A program made the translations under genes and the position numbers. Source: Cercis canadensis (taxonomy: Eukaryota; Streptophyta; Magnoliopsida; Fabales; Fabaceae). From it: 64,000 bases of DNA. The first letter of the stretch is position 1. Every line of letters starts with the position of its first letter. The notes under the pieces are model-generated. The model had not been told where the DNA came from, ran no database searches, and saw nothing but the letters and a program-made list of their open reading frames with translations. This document shows positions 1-11,307 of the stretch, piece by piece. Where the stretch lies: positions 175,914 to 239,913 of the forward strand of contig QAOA01005809.1 in NCBI GenBank assembly GCA_003255065.1. Direction: 5' to 3'.

Positions 1-1300
1 CCCCAAGTCCAATGACTTGAGGGAGTCAAGGCATTGAGACTGAAGTTTAAGTCATGTAAAGTGAGAATATTTGGCTTTTGAAGCCCTGTTAGGCAAGCAG
101 ATATAAAACTTTTGAGTATGCAATGTCATGCAATTAGAATGCATTTGGAATAAGTGTGCACTAGAGGTTGCACCCTTTGAGTCAGAATTTGTCATGCTAT
201 ATCACTTTGTATTAGATTTGTTGGTATTTAAAATAATCGTGCATCAAATTATCCGAACTGCAGCCAATAAAATATTGAGTTCAAACTCTTAACGTGACAA
301 CATGCAATTTCTAGCATTGAAAGAAATTCTTTAATAGGTAAAAGAACTTGCATGATCGTAATGAATAATATAATAATAAAGCATTATGGAATTGCATCAT
401 TAGATCAGGTTTTAGAGAATTTTCTCTGTTGTTTCATGGCTCTTTAGTCCTGACCTATGTGTTTTCAACTTCTTAGCTCCTTGCGTCTCATCTATTTCAA
501 GCTTTGTTTCCCCTAAATCTTAATAAAAGAGATCATATGCTCTTCATTTGTACATAAATTCTATAGGCAACAAGTTCTGTTTAATAATTGGTGTAGCATG
601 TGAAGTCTAGCACATGAAGTTACATGAGTATACTCAGCAAACCAAAGTTTAAGTCAAGAGCTGTATGCAAGAGCTGGATGAATATATTACATGCAAATAA
701 TGCATCCACTTCGCTAATTGCAAATTAGCAACTAGTATAAAAAATTTAGGGGATGCAAGCAATACAAATATAGCTCCATTCAAGCTACTAGGTACTTTTT
801 ATCTGTAAAGAGGTCAATTTGAGGTTGGCTCGGTAGAAGCCTCGACCAGAAAATGATATGTTAGAGAAAGTGATGGGTGTTCAATACACACTGTTGTACA
901 TGGCAAGTAGTATATTAGAAACATGTATTATGATTGTATGCTCACTAAGAGTCATATGAGATCAGACCTTCCATGTAAAGATAACTATGCTTTATACGTA
1001 AGTCTATTAACGTGGATATACGTAAAGTGGAATTTATAGTATCCATGCAGACAAATATAGTGTCTGAGCATATATTTTTTTGTTTTTTGCATCATTTCCC
1101 AATTTAGCATCTCATGTAAAATGGAAGATGTAAAGTCATCCCTTACAGTAGCAAGTAGTATGCATTTAGAATACATGGACCCGAGGTAGTTTGTGTGAGG
1201 TCTTTGATGCTTTAGCTCGGTATTTGCACTCATAATTGATGTTGCAATCGGATTGAGGACATTGGCCCTTGAGCTCGTTTTAGAGCTTTGAAGGAGATTG
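1..1300. other. AT-rich intergenic DNA, no gene seen
   Basis: I see no coding region with recognisable domains, no tRNA or rRNA and no clear repeat boundary. The longest open frames are short and low in complexity. It may be old, decayed transposon DNA, but nothing in it lets me say which kind. Confidence 0.5.
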
Positions 1301-1308
1301 GTCTTGTT

Positions 1309-1575
1309 TGGGTTTGCACTTGCGATGGAGGTTACAAACAAAAGTCAGTTTGTACTCGCTCGGTTTGTACTCGCGATGGAGGTTACAAACTAAGGTCGGT
1401 TTGCAGTCACTCGGTTTGTACTCGCGATGGAGGTTACAAACCAAGGTTGGTTTGCACTAGCTCGGTTTGTACTCGCGATGGAGGTTACAAACTAAGGTCG
1501 GTTTGCACTCGCGATGGAGGTTGCAAACAAAGACCAATTTGCCCTTGTAGTGGAGATTGCAAACAGAGATCAGTT
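1309..1575. repeat. Minisatellite, 51-bp units with 36-bp variants
   Basis: The core GCGATGGAGGTTACAAAC recurs with starts 51 bp apart (near 1322, 1373, 1424 and 1475), then twice at 36-bp spacing. The 51-bp unit is the 36-bp unit plus a 15-bp partial copy. Each unit carries the inverted pair GTTTGTA...TTACAAAC and could form a small hairpin. Both periods are multiples of three, so the array stays open in one frame. I read that as a by-product of the period, not as a gene. Confidence 0.85.
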
Positions 1576-1649
1576 GTTTTGACTTTTACAATTCTTTGGG
1601 TGGAGTGCTCTTCTGCATTTTCCTCAAAATTCAAGAGAATGTGAAGTGC

Positions 1650-2015
1650 ACTAGGTTATGATATATATCAAAATTTGGCAGTTGATGGTTATGAACGTTA
1701 CCAACCCAAGACATATAAAAATACGCAGAGCTTGATGGTATTGAATAATCAAAAAGTAGAATATGTGAGTGTACATTAAGAATACCTGAAGTTAGGCAGG
1801 TTTGTTTGCACATTTAAACATCGAATGCCAAGTAGGGCAATGTAGATAGATTGCAAAACAGCAACTTCAAATGTTTGTACCCGTTTTAAAGTTGGGCTTT
1901 ATTAACTGATTACACTTCAGCATTTGTGAAGGGCCTTGGTCTTTGTATGTTCATCCAGTCCTCGTGGTCAAATGGGGAGGTTAGCCTCTGCCCTCTCTAG
2001 TTGGATTGCTTCGAC
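1650..2015. other. Unassigned spacer between two minisatellites
   Basis: AT-rich sequence between the two tandem arrays. I see nothing in it that I can assign to a gene or a mobile element. Confidence 0.4.
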
Positions 2016-2019
2016 ACTA

Positions 2020-2330
2020 TTGATGACCTTGGAGACCAGAGGTCGGGTGAATTGCTTCTACACCTCTTTGGGTAGGATTGTTTTGCCTTGATGACCTTGG
2101 AGCTCGGAGGTCGGGTGGATTGCTTTTCCACATTGATGACCTTGGAGATCGGAGGTCGGGTGGATTACTTCTCATTGATGACCTTGGAGATCGGAGGTTG
2201 GGTGGATGGCTCTTCCATATTGATGACCTTGGAGATCAAAGGTCAAGTGGATTGCTCTTCCACATTGATGACCTTGGAGATCGGAGGTCGGGTGGATTAC
2301 TTCTCATTGATGACCTTGGAAATTCAAAGA
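2020..2330. repeat. Minisatellite, 42-45-bp units (about seven copies)
   Basis: The phrase TTGATGACCTTGGAGATCGG repeats with starts near 2020, 2089, 2133, 2175, 2220, 2265 and 2307, so the period is 42-45 bp after an irregular first unit. Because the period is a multiple of three, two frames stay open across the array and give a 14-15 residue repeat rich in D, L, G and R. There is no signal peptide, conserved domain or splice structure, so I annotate a repeat only. Confidence 0.85.
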
Positions 2331-2339
2331 GAGTAAATT

Positions 2340-2653
2340 GTGTAAGCACAAGATATGTCATAAAAATCTACTAGCTGCCGTGGCGATTGGACAAAGATAA
2401 ATTCAAAACAGAGCATTTAAATTAGTATGCATAGCCATTCTATTGTTTTTCATGCTCCGCAAAGAGATTTGCAGCTGTTGCTACTAATTTTTCCATCATC
2501 CTGTATAACATTTGCCACTAGATATATAAATCATATGACAGTCATATAAGTATTAAGCATGGAGGCGAACATGTGTCTCACGCAGCCATGGTCTTGAGAG
2601 TATAAACTTTGAGTTGCACATCAATTAAATGTGAGCCAGAATAAATAGGTGGG
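2340..2653. other. Unassigned spacer before solo LTR
   Basis: AT-rich sequence with no recognisable gene. Its last five bases, GTGGG at 2649-2653, are the left target-site duplication of the solo LTR that follows. Confidence 0.4.
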
Positions 2654-2859
2654 TGATACTTGTCTTTTAGGAGTATAAAATCCATGCTTTAAAACTGAAT
2701 TTTTACCTGCATTCTAAGCAATTCTCTCTAAAAATGGTGTTTAATCCATAAACTGGCTTTGACAGGTACCAAGATGGGAAATCAGGAAATGAGAAGATTC
2801 TGGAAGCAATCCATGGAGAAAATGGCAATGAAAGCAGCCATATACCAAGTTGTTAGGTA

Positions 2860-3250
2860 GACACGGGCAGTAACACGGCCGTGTGTACCCCGTGTCTAAC
2901 ATCCAGAGGCTACTGCTCAAGCTTATGGACAAACATGGCCTCAGACAGGAATAGACACGGCCGTGTCCAAGGCCGTGTTGATCAAGCAGAATGTCCAAGG
3001 AACAAAGACTGAGTCTAAGGGAAAACACGGTCAAGGAAAGAGCAGAACACGGCCGTGTGAGGGGCCGTGTTGAACAGGCAGAGACTACAAAGACAGGACA
3101 CGCCCAGACCAGAGAAGAGCACGGGCCATGTCTAAGTGACACAGCCGTGATCAGAAAAGAACACGGTCGTGTCAGAGCCCGTGTTCAATGACCAGAAATG
3201 CAACTTAAGTGACACGCCCAGGACCAGAAAGGAACACGGCCGTGTCAGAG
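2860..3250. repeat. Array of ACACGGCCGTGT palindromes inside the LTR
   Basis: The perfect 12-bp palindrome ACACGGCCGTGT occurs at 2873-2884, 2955-2966, 3047-3058 and 3234-3245. Many half-sites (ACACGGG, GGCCGTGT, ACACGCCC) and one variant near 3164 lie between them. At 2860-2896 the palindrome is itself enclosed by GACACGGG...CCCGTGTC, a nested inverted repeat. The array lies just upstream of the LTR TATA box, where enhancer elements would be expected. It is conserved at 48897-49273 in the second LTR. Function is not known. Confidence 0.8.
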
Positions 3251-3295
3251 CCGTGTTCGAGCTATTTTTGACCAAATGACCTAATTCTGCACAAA

Positions 3296-3304
3296 TATAA
3301 AAAG
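3296..3304 (+). promoter_or_regulatory. TATA box of the LTR promoter
   Basis: TATAAAAAG follows the palindrome array and precedes a pyrimidine-rich leader. The same box is kept at 49324-49332 in the other LTR copy. Confidence 0.5.
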
Positions 3305-4230
3305 GAAATCTGATGCATGTGTGAAGGGGGCCGTACTGGGGAAAAAATGAGCAGAAGAACTAGAGAGGAAGGGGGAGCAATTGGAACTGGATCGTCATAG
3401 AGTTTCTTCTTCTTCTCTTCTTTTCATTTCATGTTGAACTGGACTTATTTGTTTTTATTGAATTCAAGTATGAGTAGCTAAATTTTTATTGTTGGGGGTT
3501 TGATGTAATTCATTTGTAATGAAGTTTCAAGATTGAATAAATTTGTTTTAGCACAATTTCTTTTGTTGAATGGAATTTGCTGTTCTTAATGCCTTTAAAT
3601 GCTTAGCTACCATTTGAATGGTTAAGAGATTCGTTTCAATACTAGGAATAGTAATATCCGAATGTGCTCTGTAAATTCTGTCCTAAATTGAGTTAATCTA
3701 GGAATAGATAACTTCGTTTAGGTGGTATCAGATTAATTTCCTAAAACCAAATCACCTAAATTAATTAGTTGTATCAAGGAATTGAACAAGTAATTAGTAT
3801 AGGGAGGATTGTGTCACCAAGGAATTGGGTTCAATCACTTTAAGGAAGTGAACCAACAACAAAGGAATTGTAACTGAAATAAGTAGTCCAGTATTGATTC
3901 TGAGATTACCTTGTCTATGAGGAAATCGAGTTGCAAGTGAATGAAATCAACCCCTAACCTTTCTGATTCTTATTATCAATCTCACATTTAAATTGTTTCT
4001 TAAAGATTGTTACATTATTGTTGGAGTTTTGTTACTTAGTTATTACTCAGTTAATTGCAGCAGCTCATTCCAGGGCTGCCTTCAATCCAAACCATTTATC
4101 TTTCTGAATAGAATCTTTATTGGTGAAATTGATAGTTGTTAGCCATAATCCTCGTGGGAACGATACTCTACTCACTACTATGTTACTTGTGTGACCCGGT
4201 ACACTTGCCGGAAAAAGTCCCATCAGTGGG

Positions 4231-7200
4231 TAAACCCCTATGCTTCACCAAAAAATAATTTAAATGACATGTTCAGCTTCTATAGCCAGATTTTATGCTA
4301 CGAGCTCAAGCTTAAGTTTTGCACACTAAGTTTTGCATGCAAGTAAACTTGCAGTCATAAGCATGTGCCAAATATCCCAATGCCCTTAGCTCAAGCAAAT
4401 CAAATGTAAAATCTCTTACAGAGGTAGATAAAGGCCAGGAATGTCTCCCTGCTGGTAGTTTTAGCATATATAAAGCATTATACTTATTTGCGATCTAGCA
4501 GCATACATGCTTTAGGTGTAATACAGGCAGTCAAGCAATTTGTGCTTATAAGATATAAATCAAGCCATAAGCATGTTATACTATGGGTCTAATAATCAGT
4601 GCGCAGACTTCTGCAGTCATATGCAAGTTGCAGTATGCTCAAGGCACTTACAAATTTTTCAAAACAAGAACGGAAGCCAACAGTGTGGAGTTCGAGTATT
4701 TAGAAATATAGAACTTGTTGGTTGGATAATCTTGAAATGGCACAATGATAATATGCATGGCACATATCTCTGCAAGTATTTGTCCTCCACATGGGGGTAA
4801 GTATGTTTCAACTTGGAAAATCTGAACTACATGCGAAATATGCAAATAGCATGCCTTGCATTTTTTTATGCAGCAATGGATCAAAGAATATGGTATCTCC
4901 CACGTTCCTCATGTTTTATGATGTTGTCCCAATGCTTGCCATGCACATTAATATGATGATCAATTTTTAAACATCATGGTATTGATAAGTGCCATAGCCA
5001 TGCCTTGCATTAGAATGAATGTGCAAGTATTTAGACATTTCGCCAAACAGTTAGCATGCATATTTGATTCTTCAAGCTTCCAGCTCCAAATTTGTTTAAA
5101 TTTATGCTTATTAGCATGAAAAAGTAGGCATAGTCCCATAACATGTTAAGCACATATCAAAGTTATGTGAAGGGTTTCAATTGTCACAAAATTCATTGCA
5201 AGAAGATTGTGCAACTAATAGCCACAAGAATCCAGTTCAGCCCCTTTTGCATTTGGAAATAAAAATTTGTGTGTCTCTATGCACATCTCGGGCTATACCA
5301 ATATGCTATATAGAAGACAAGCTTGCTCATAGTTTACAGTTGTTAATGATGCTATTCAATGCATAATGAAGCTTAGAAGCCAGCAACAAGTTGCAAAATA
5401 AAAATATATTGTAGGAGCAGAGAATGAGCATAGATATGTCTATATAGCATTGAACATGATGCCAGGCTTCTTGTTTTGAAACAGGTAGGCAGGTAGCCTT
5501 GGTGCATGGTTTATTAAAAATAGGTAAAAAGCCAGGATACTTAGAGCATTTGTAAAGTGGTTGTACATTTGTACTTCTTATGTATTTGGCAGATATAATG
5601 CATGGTATGCTCACAATCTCTGCAGCAATTCAAAGACTATAGATCAATTTTCCTGCAAAATTGTTCAAGTTGATTTGCGCAATATGCAACCAGCCATAAT
5701 ATGATTTAAATAACTAATCAGCCATGTTAAACCAAGCAAGTTAATTGCTAAAAATCTATTGAGGTAGTAGATTCTCCACCATGCAACTTGGATGAGCACG
5801 TTTGTGAGTGTGCAAAATAGCTTCTCCAAGTGTAATGTCCAATGGCCAAGTAAAAATAAACATGGTGCAGCACAGCAGTTTGGGCATTTAAAACCCATAA
5901 GCAGAATGCAAGCTAGGCTTAAGCGCCTAGGACTTTAATCAAACACCTTGCAGGCAGCTTTTCAAAGTGAAAGTAATGTGTGGGTGCACTATTGCAGTGC
6001 AAACCAGCAGCCAGCTTGGGTATTCTAGACCCAAAAACCCAGATTTCAAGGTGAAAATGCATATATCAACCCATGAAAAATACATAAGGCAAAAGGAGAT
6101 AAAGTTGGTGCTACATGAGTGCCACCAAGCATATACATCGATTAAATATGTACCCAACCACATAAGCATTTTAATAAGTGGTTGATAGGCAATTATTATG
6201 CGTATGTGTATGATCAAGACATAATTTTTTGAAGCTTTCCTCAGCAACAAAGAACATGAATTAAAAGCTTTCAAAGCAAGTACCTGCTCTCCATATAGGA
6301 GTAGGCATACTTCAACTTTCAAAATCAAAATTACATGTAAAATATGCAAATAGCATGCCTTGCACTTTCTTTTATGCAGCAACAAATCGAACAGTGCTAT
6401 GTGCTGTTGGTATATATATTTTACTCAAGTTGAGTTTTCTATGCATCAGTAGAGTTATAACTCCTTTCAAGTAGCATACATATCTCTATTTGAAAATAGA
6501 AACCTATGATCAAGGCATCTAATATCCTTGTTGCCAGCAATCTGCAGAGGAGGCATCGGAAGCAGATAATGTAGAGACAGATACTGCACTTTCACGTAAT
6601 TAAAACCACTCTTGGAATGAGACAACAAGGTGGAACAAGTTGCTGTGGTCATAAGCCAAGTTATGGTAGCATTCCAAAAATGGAAGACATTGGTGAGAAC
6701 ACAATAGAAGTTGAAACCAATGCCAACTGAACATTCAAGACCCATTTCTCCTTTTAAGCCATATTTATTTATTGTGTTTTTGTTCTATGGCTGGCCTGAG
6801 TACTTATTATGGATATCAGTAATTAATAATGCTACGTGGATTAAGTAGTTTATGTATATGCACAATCAGTCTTCAAATACCAGTGCTATGTGCTGGATCA
6901 GAATGAGTGTACATGTAATTCAGGCATTTTGTCAAACAGTTGGCATGCATGTTTGATTGTTCCAGCTTCAAGCTTCAAATTGCTTGAATTTCTACTTGAG
7001 CAGGCAGAGTCTCACAAAATAAGAGATAGTCAGGGTTTTACCTCTTGCAGAGAACCTTTCCGAGCTTGGGTAATATACTAGCAGAGATTAGTGGGCTCTT
7101 TGTAGTAGAGCTACATCAACAGAATGACATAATAATACCATTAATTTCCACCAAGACACATACTAGCTTGCTTCCGGGTCTTCAACAGATGGGATGGAGT

Positions 7201-7279
7201 GCCGGCAGCTTTAGCTTTCATCAGATTGAATTCAAAGACTTGATTGGACCAACTGTATTCGGGTTCAGGTTTTGAACCA
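4231..7279. other. AT-rich non-coding DNA with a diverged internal duplication
   Basis: No gene is recognisable. Many short open frames exist on both strands, none with a domain or a splice structure. Two blocks are repeated in the same order: about 4770-4893 resembles about 6278-6400 (shared ATATGCAAATAGCATGCC), and about 5012-5100 resembles about 6901-6992 (shared CAAACAGTT.GCATGCAT). This looks like an old tandem duplication of roughly 1.5-1.9 kb that has since diverged. It could derive from a decayed mobile element I do not recognise. Confidence 0.5.
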
Positions 7280-7784
7280 TGGTCCAATACCAAGTGCTTC
7301 ATCTCCAACGGGAATTTGGCTGGGGAGGGGACTTCGGCCAGGCTCAGTTAGAACTAGACAGGGGTTGTTTGTCTTTAAAATCAGCTAGTATGTGTTGGGG
7401 TGGTTCTCCTTGATTTTGCCGAGAGAAGAGCTCAGGCTTTTGTGTGGTGGAACAAAGGGATCAAGCCTCGTCCCCACAGACGGCGCCAAATGTCGTTGCC
7501 TGAGTTCCAGTGAGGTAGGCAACCTGTGTAAAAGAGAGAGGGACAGTCAGGGGGGCCGGAGCGGGAGCTCCGGCGCCACCTCCGACGCTCAAGTTAGGAA
7601 GATGGGCAAAGAGGGTGAGAGGAGGAAAAAGGGGCCTCCGAAGCCCTAGAGAAAGAAGAAAATCGAGAGAGAAAAGGGGGAGAGCTCCCTCCCCGTGTGT
7701 ATGTGTGTGAAGATATTATGGAGGTGATTGTTTACCTTTGCAAGGGTATTATAGTCTTTTTACTATAGCAATTGGTAGTGAACA
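7280..7784 (-). mobile_element. Gypsy-like retrotransposon remnant: 5' LTR, PBS and leader
   Basis: Read on the minus strand, a TG...CA segment (about 7784 down to 7491, 294 bp) is followed at once by TTTGGCGCCGTCTGTGGGGA (7471-7490). That is the TGGCGCC-type primer-binding site that follows the 5' LTR in many plant Ty3/gypsy elements. About 200 bp of leader-like sequence continues to roughly 7280 and then stops. No gag or pol is attached, so the element is truncated. The LTR edges are inferred from the TG/CA ends and the PBS; I found no target duplication. Confidence 0.55.
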
Positions 7785-8841
7785 TTTTAGGTATTAACAA
7801 GTTCGAAGTGATATTCTCCGAAAGAAACCACTCCCAGGTCTTGAAGAATGTTGCAATATTATTCATCGTGAATCTTAGAGGCAGGAAACTATGCTTGGAC
7901 GAAAGGATTCTGCAGTGGAATCGTCCATGGCAATGGTCTCCAAAACTGCCTCAAAAATGTGACCTCACTCTTTGCAAGACTTTGATGAAGCTGAGAAAGA
8001 AAAACTCAGGTGCACTCATTGCCATAGGACTCGACATACAAATGAAACCTATTTTGTGCTTCATGGCTATCCCGAATGGTTCTTGGAGAAGAGGAAGTAG
8101 ATGTGAGCTAAAGGCAAGCGTCCAGGACAAGCAAAGTTCATTGATACTGGAGTTGGAGTTGCTCTTGGCTCTGCAAATCAGTCCCAAGTGCTGGGCCAAG
8201 CCTCTAGCCACAATGACACAAGCAAACTGCTATCTCTTCTCAGCCATGTTGATGTAAATTAGTTAACTGACAATCCAGGTAATATTGGTGTTGCTTTAAT
8301 TGCCTCCACTGATCAAGATACGGGATGGGTAATCGACTCAGGAGCTACAGATCATATGACATATGATTCGTCTCTCTTTCAATCTAAAAGTAGACAATCA
8401 AAAGACAATATTATAACGGCAAACGGTGATGTTGCTCCGGTTACCGCAGCAAGTTCTATTGCACTCACCCCTACTTTATCTCTGCATAATGTTCTACATG
8501 TTCCAGCATTATCTAATCATCTGTTATCTGTTGGACAAGTTATTGAACAATTAAATTGTGTAGTGCTCATGTTTCCAAATTTTTGCTTACTTCAGGATAT
8601 CCAGACTTGGGCGATCATTGGGCATGGTACTAAGAGGATGGGGTTGTATTATATAGATGATGTGACACAGGGTCATGTTAATCAAGTTCGAAGTAGTGTT
8701 AGCAACAAGATAAAAATGATCTGGATGTGACATCGTCGATTGGGTCATGCATCTTGGTTATATGAAGAAATTACTCCCTTCTTTATTTTCCAATGTTTCA
8801 AACTCTTCTTTTAAATGCAATGTTTATGCGTTAGCAAAAAG

Positions 8842-10234
8842 TGTTACGTAAAATGTGAACGCAAGTGCACATGCCATAATCAAGTAATAAAGAAGTGAGA
8901 TTAATTATCGTCCTATGGAAACTATGGCTATTAAGTACCAAAATTATGCATATTCTAATTTTATCTAGACAATTGATAGGTGAATTTTTTATGATAATTG
9001 ACTGTAAAATTGTAAGCAATAAACAATCACTTAGAAAAATGAGTAAGAATATGGTGATAAAATATCTAGGATGTCAATTTCACCATAGCTAGTCTGGATT
9101 TTTATCCCTGAATCATTAATCAACAACACTCTTCCAAATTGATAGCCAAGAACCCTAAATCATTCAATTGCCTTTCCCAAGGTCAAACAAATATATTCCT
9201 AAACTACGAATCTACTATATTCCTATGTGGATTGCGAATAGTTTTCGAATTCAATTCATTCTATGGTTCTTTTTATTAGCTACATAGATCATAAGAGTAT
9301 ATTCCTATCACTTATGGAATCTATGTTCTTAATCCCTATGGTCCTCTATCACAACTAACTTTCCAGTATGATTGTAATCACCTGCTCATCTAAATTGATG
9401 GTCAGTCAAAAAAAAAAAAAAACATTAAGTATGGAGATCAAGAAGTCAATTTAAGAAGAAGGTCTTTTGATTAATTCATTCAAAATTACAAATCATCCTA
9501 AGCTAGGCTGCATCTCCACCCTAGATGGTGGAATTAGTTCATGATAATTGCAGAAAATAACATTACACACAGATTAGACATCAATAACAAGAGAGAGATG
9601 AAGAATTAAACTATGGGATGAGAAGATTCGATGCCGAAAGTCTCGATCTTCAAGCTTGAATCCTCTTCTCCTCTTGCCTCTTCTCTAAAAAGTGTGGAAC
9701 CCTAATTTAGACTTTAAGAGTCCTATTTATAGGTCCTAGGAAGTTTAGGAGAAAAATGAATTAAATTAAAATAGGATTCCTAGTGAAATTAGGAAGCTTA
9801 AAGGTCAAATCACGAGTTGACCGCCGGGGGGCTGTGCTTTGGGTTTGGGCACTGCAGCGCCATGAAGTTTGCCTAATGGGCACTGCGGCGCCATTCTTTC
9901 TGGATTTCAGTCCCTGTTTACTGAGGCTAGGGCGTTGCGGCACTTGGTGTAGGGCGTTGTGGTGCCCTCCTGGCTGAAATCTGGCTAGTTATGCATTGGG
10001 GCATTGTGGCGCCCTGAGTGGGGGTTGCGGCGCCCAATTCCTGCCTTCACTTCCAACTTGCATGATTTTCCTTCTTTCTTGCACCGAATTTCTCCAAAAT
10101 GGCTTCCAAGGTTCCTAAAACATAAACCTACAAAAATGAGACTTAAATCATGAAAACCTATCCTAAAATACTCAAGAATATACAAGAATCAAGCAAGAAC
10201 ATTATGAGATAAACGGTATAAAATCCGCTTATCA
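8842..10234 (-). mobile_element. Solo LTR inserted in the copia remnant
   Basis: This 1393-bp block has TG...CA ends (TGTTACG...CTTATCA) and a perfect 5-bp target duplication, AAAAG, at 8837-8841 and 10235-10239. Joining the flanks restores the copia reading context across the pre-integrase/integrase boundary. On the minus strand it starts TGATAAGCGG, carries a TATA box at 9723-9731, and ends with a GATAAT...GTGCACTTGCG motif. That layout matches the 2654-4225 LTR, so I infer a gypsy-like element on the minus strand. An A-run lies near 9408. Confidence 0.85.
9723..9731 (-). promoter_or_regulatory. TATA box of the minus-strand solo LTR
   Basis: TATAAATAG on the minus strand, in a suitable position for the LTR promoter. 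It is supported only by motif and context. Confidence 0.4.
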
Positions 10235-11307
10235 AAAAGTCATCATGCTTTGTACCCTTTGAGTTTTAATAAAAGAACTGCTTCCTTTGAGTTAATTCAT
10301 TTAAATGTGTGAGGGCCTTATCCTATTTCTACCCAACAAGGCATTCGTTGGTTTATTATTTTTGTGGATGATTGCACTAGAATGACATGGCTATATACTC
10401 TGAAAAGCAAAAATGATGTGAGCACAATTTTCAAATCATTTTATCGTATGATTCAAAATCAATATTCTCTTCCTGTTAAGGTTCTTTGGTTTGATAATGG
10501 TGGAGAATATATCAATCTTCAATTATCTGAGTTTCTTCAGGAAAATGACATTCTTCATGAAACCATTTGTCCTCATACTCCACAGCAAAACGGCGTGGCA
10601 GAAAGGAAAAATAGACATATTCTTGAAACCACCAGAGCTATTCTTATTGGCTCATATGCCCCTAAAGCTTATTGGGCTGATGCAGTTACATATGCAGTGT
10701 ATCTCATGAACCGCATGTCATCGCGTGTTCTTTCATTTTGGATTCCCCTCGAAGAACTTGCTAACCATGTTACTATTCCCTCATCCTTGCACTTACAACC
10801 ACATGTTTTTGGGCGTACGGTGTATGTGCATCTTCATAAACACCAACGGAGCAAACTTAATCCATGTGCTGAGAAGTGTGTCTTTCTTGGGTTTAGTTCC
10901 CAACAAAAGGGGTATCGGTGTTATCATCCGTTTACTTGGCGTATGTATGTTACCATGGATGTTACATTTTCAGAGGGTGAAATGTTTTTTCTTCCTGAAT
11001 CTTCCAGCTCTTATCTTCAGGGGAGATTGGTACTAGTGAAGACTATGGCTGGATTGACTTGCATGATAAAAGATGTGTGAATGCTGAGCTTGAAAATGAC
11101 AGTTATGTGGCAGTTGAGTTTGAAACACCTGAAACACTAAAACAACCCATAATTTGAGTTCAGAGGAAGAAACCAGTATCTTGCCAAGTCCAATTGAACA
11201 TGATAAGTTAGACCGAGACACACAAACAACCATGGTAGTTCTTGAACAGGTTGAAGTTTCTCTTGATACTCCCACTGAAGATAACAACCCCCCTCCCCCC
11301 CCCCCCN

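Larger units (their letters stand above)
2654..4225 (+). mobile_element. Solo LTR of a Ty3/gypsy-like retrotransposon
   Basis: The 1572-bp block begins TGATACTTGTC and ends GTCCCATCA, so it has TG...CA ends. It is flanked by a perfect 5-bp target duplication, GTGGG, at 2649-2653 and 4226-4230. A near-identical copy at 48677-50250 is preceded by a purine-rich tract and retroelement 3' sequence, which shows that the unit is an LTR and gives the strand. A TATA box lies at 3296-3304, and the end contains the GACCCGG...CTTGCCGG stretch found in plant gypsy-type LTRs. There is no internal coding sequence, so LTR-LTR recombination has probably removed it. The superfamily call is inferred; the solo-LTR structure is seen directly. 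Confidence 0.88.
7800..11290 (+). mobile_element. Degenerate Ty1/copia element (gag-protease-integrase), truncated and interrupted
   Basis: A decayed copia polyprotein in order. Gag C-terminus with a damaged zinc knuckle is near 7985-8110 (CTHC..., final Cys replaced by Tyr, then the LHGYPEWF signature). The aspartic protease motif (WVIDSGATDHMT) is at about 8327-8362, followed by the pre-integrase HRRLGHAS segment at about 8730. The integrase core is at 10330-11030 (FDNGGEY, then PQQNGVAERKNR). Several stops and frameshifts occur, including a stop near 10308 where related elements have Trp. A solo LTR at 8842-10234 splits it just before the integrase. Reverse transcriptase and RNase H are absent: the sequence runs into a poly-C tract and an assembly join near 11292-11308. 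It is a dead remnant. Confidence 0.85.

Noticed and set aside
1288-2374. Open frames over the two minisatellites, as repeat-protein genes
   Set aside because: The openness follows from periods divisible by three; there is no domain, signal or splice structure, and more than one frame is open.
2873-3245. The spaced palindromes as a CRISPR-like array
   Set aside because: The repeats are short and unevenly spaced, lie inside an LTR of a plant retroelement, and spacers are not unique units.
4573-6745. Several 70-150 residue frames in AT-rich DNA
   Set aside because: They occur on both strands, overlap each other, and show no domain, signal or splice pattern.
7392-7649. An 85-residue GC-rich frame as a gene
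   Set aside because: It overlaps the primer-binding site and LTR remnant on the other strand and has no recognisable domain.
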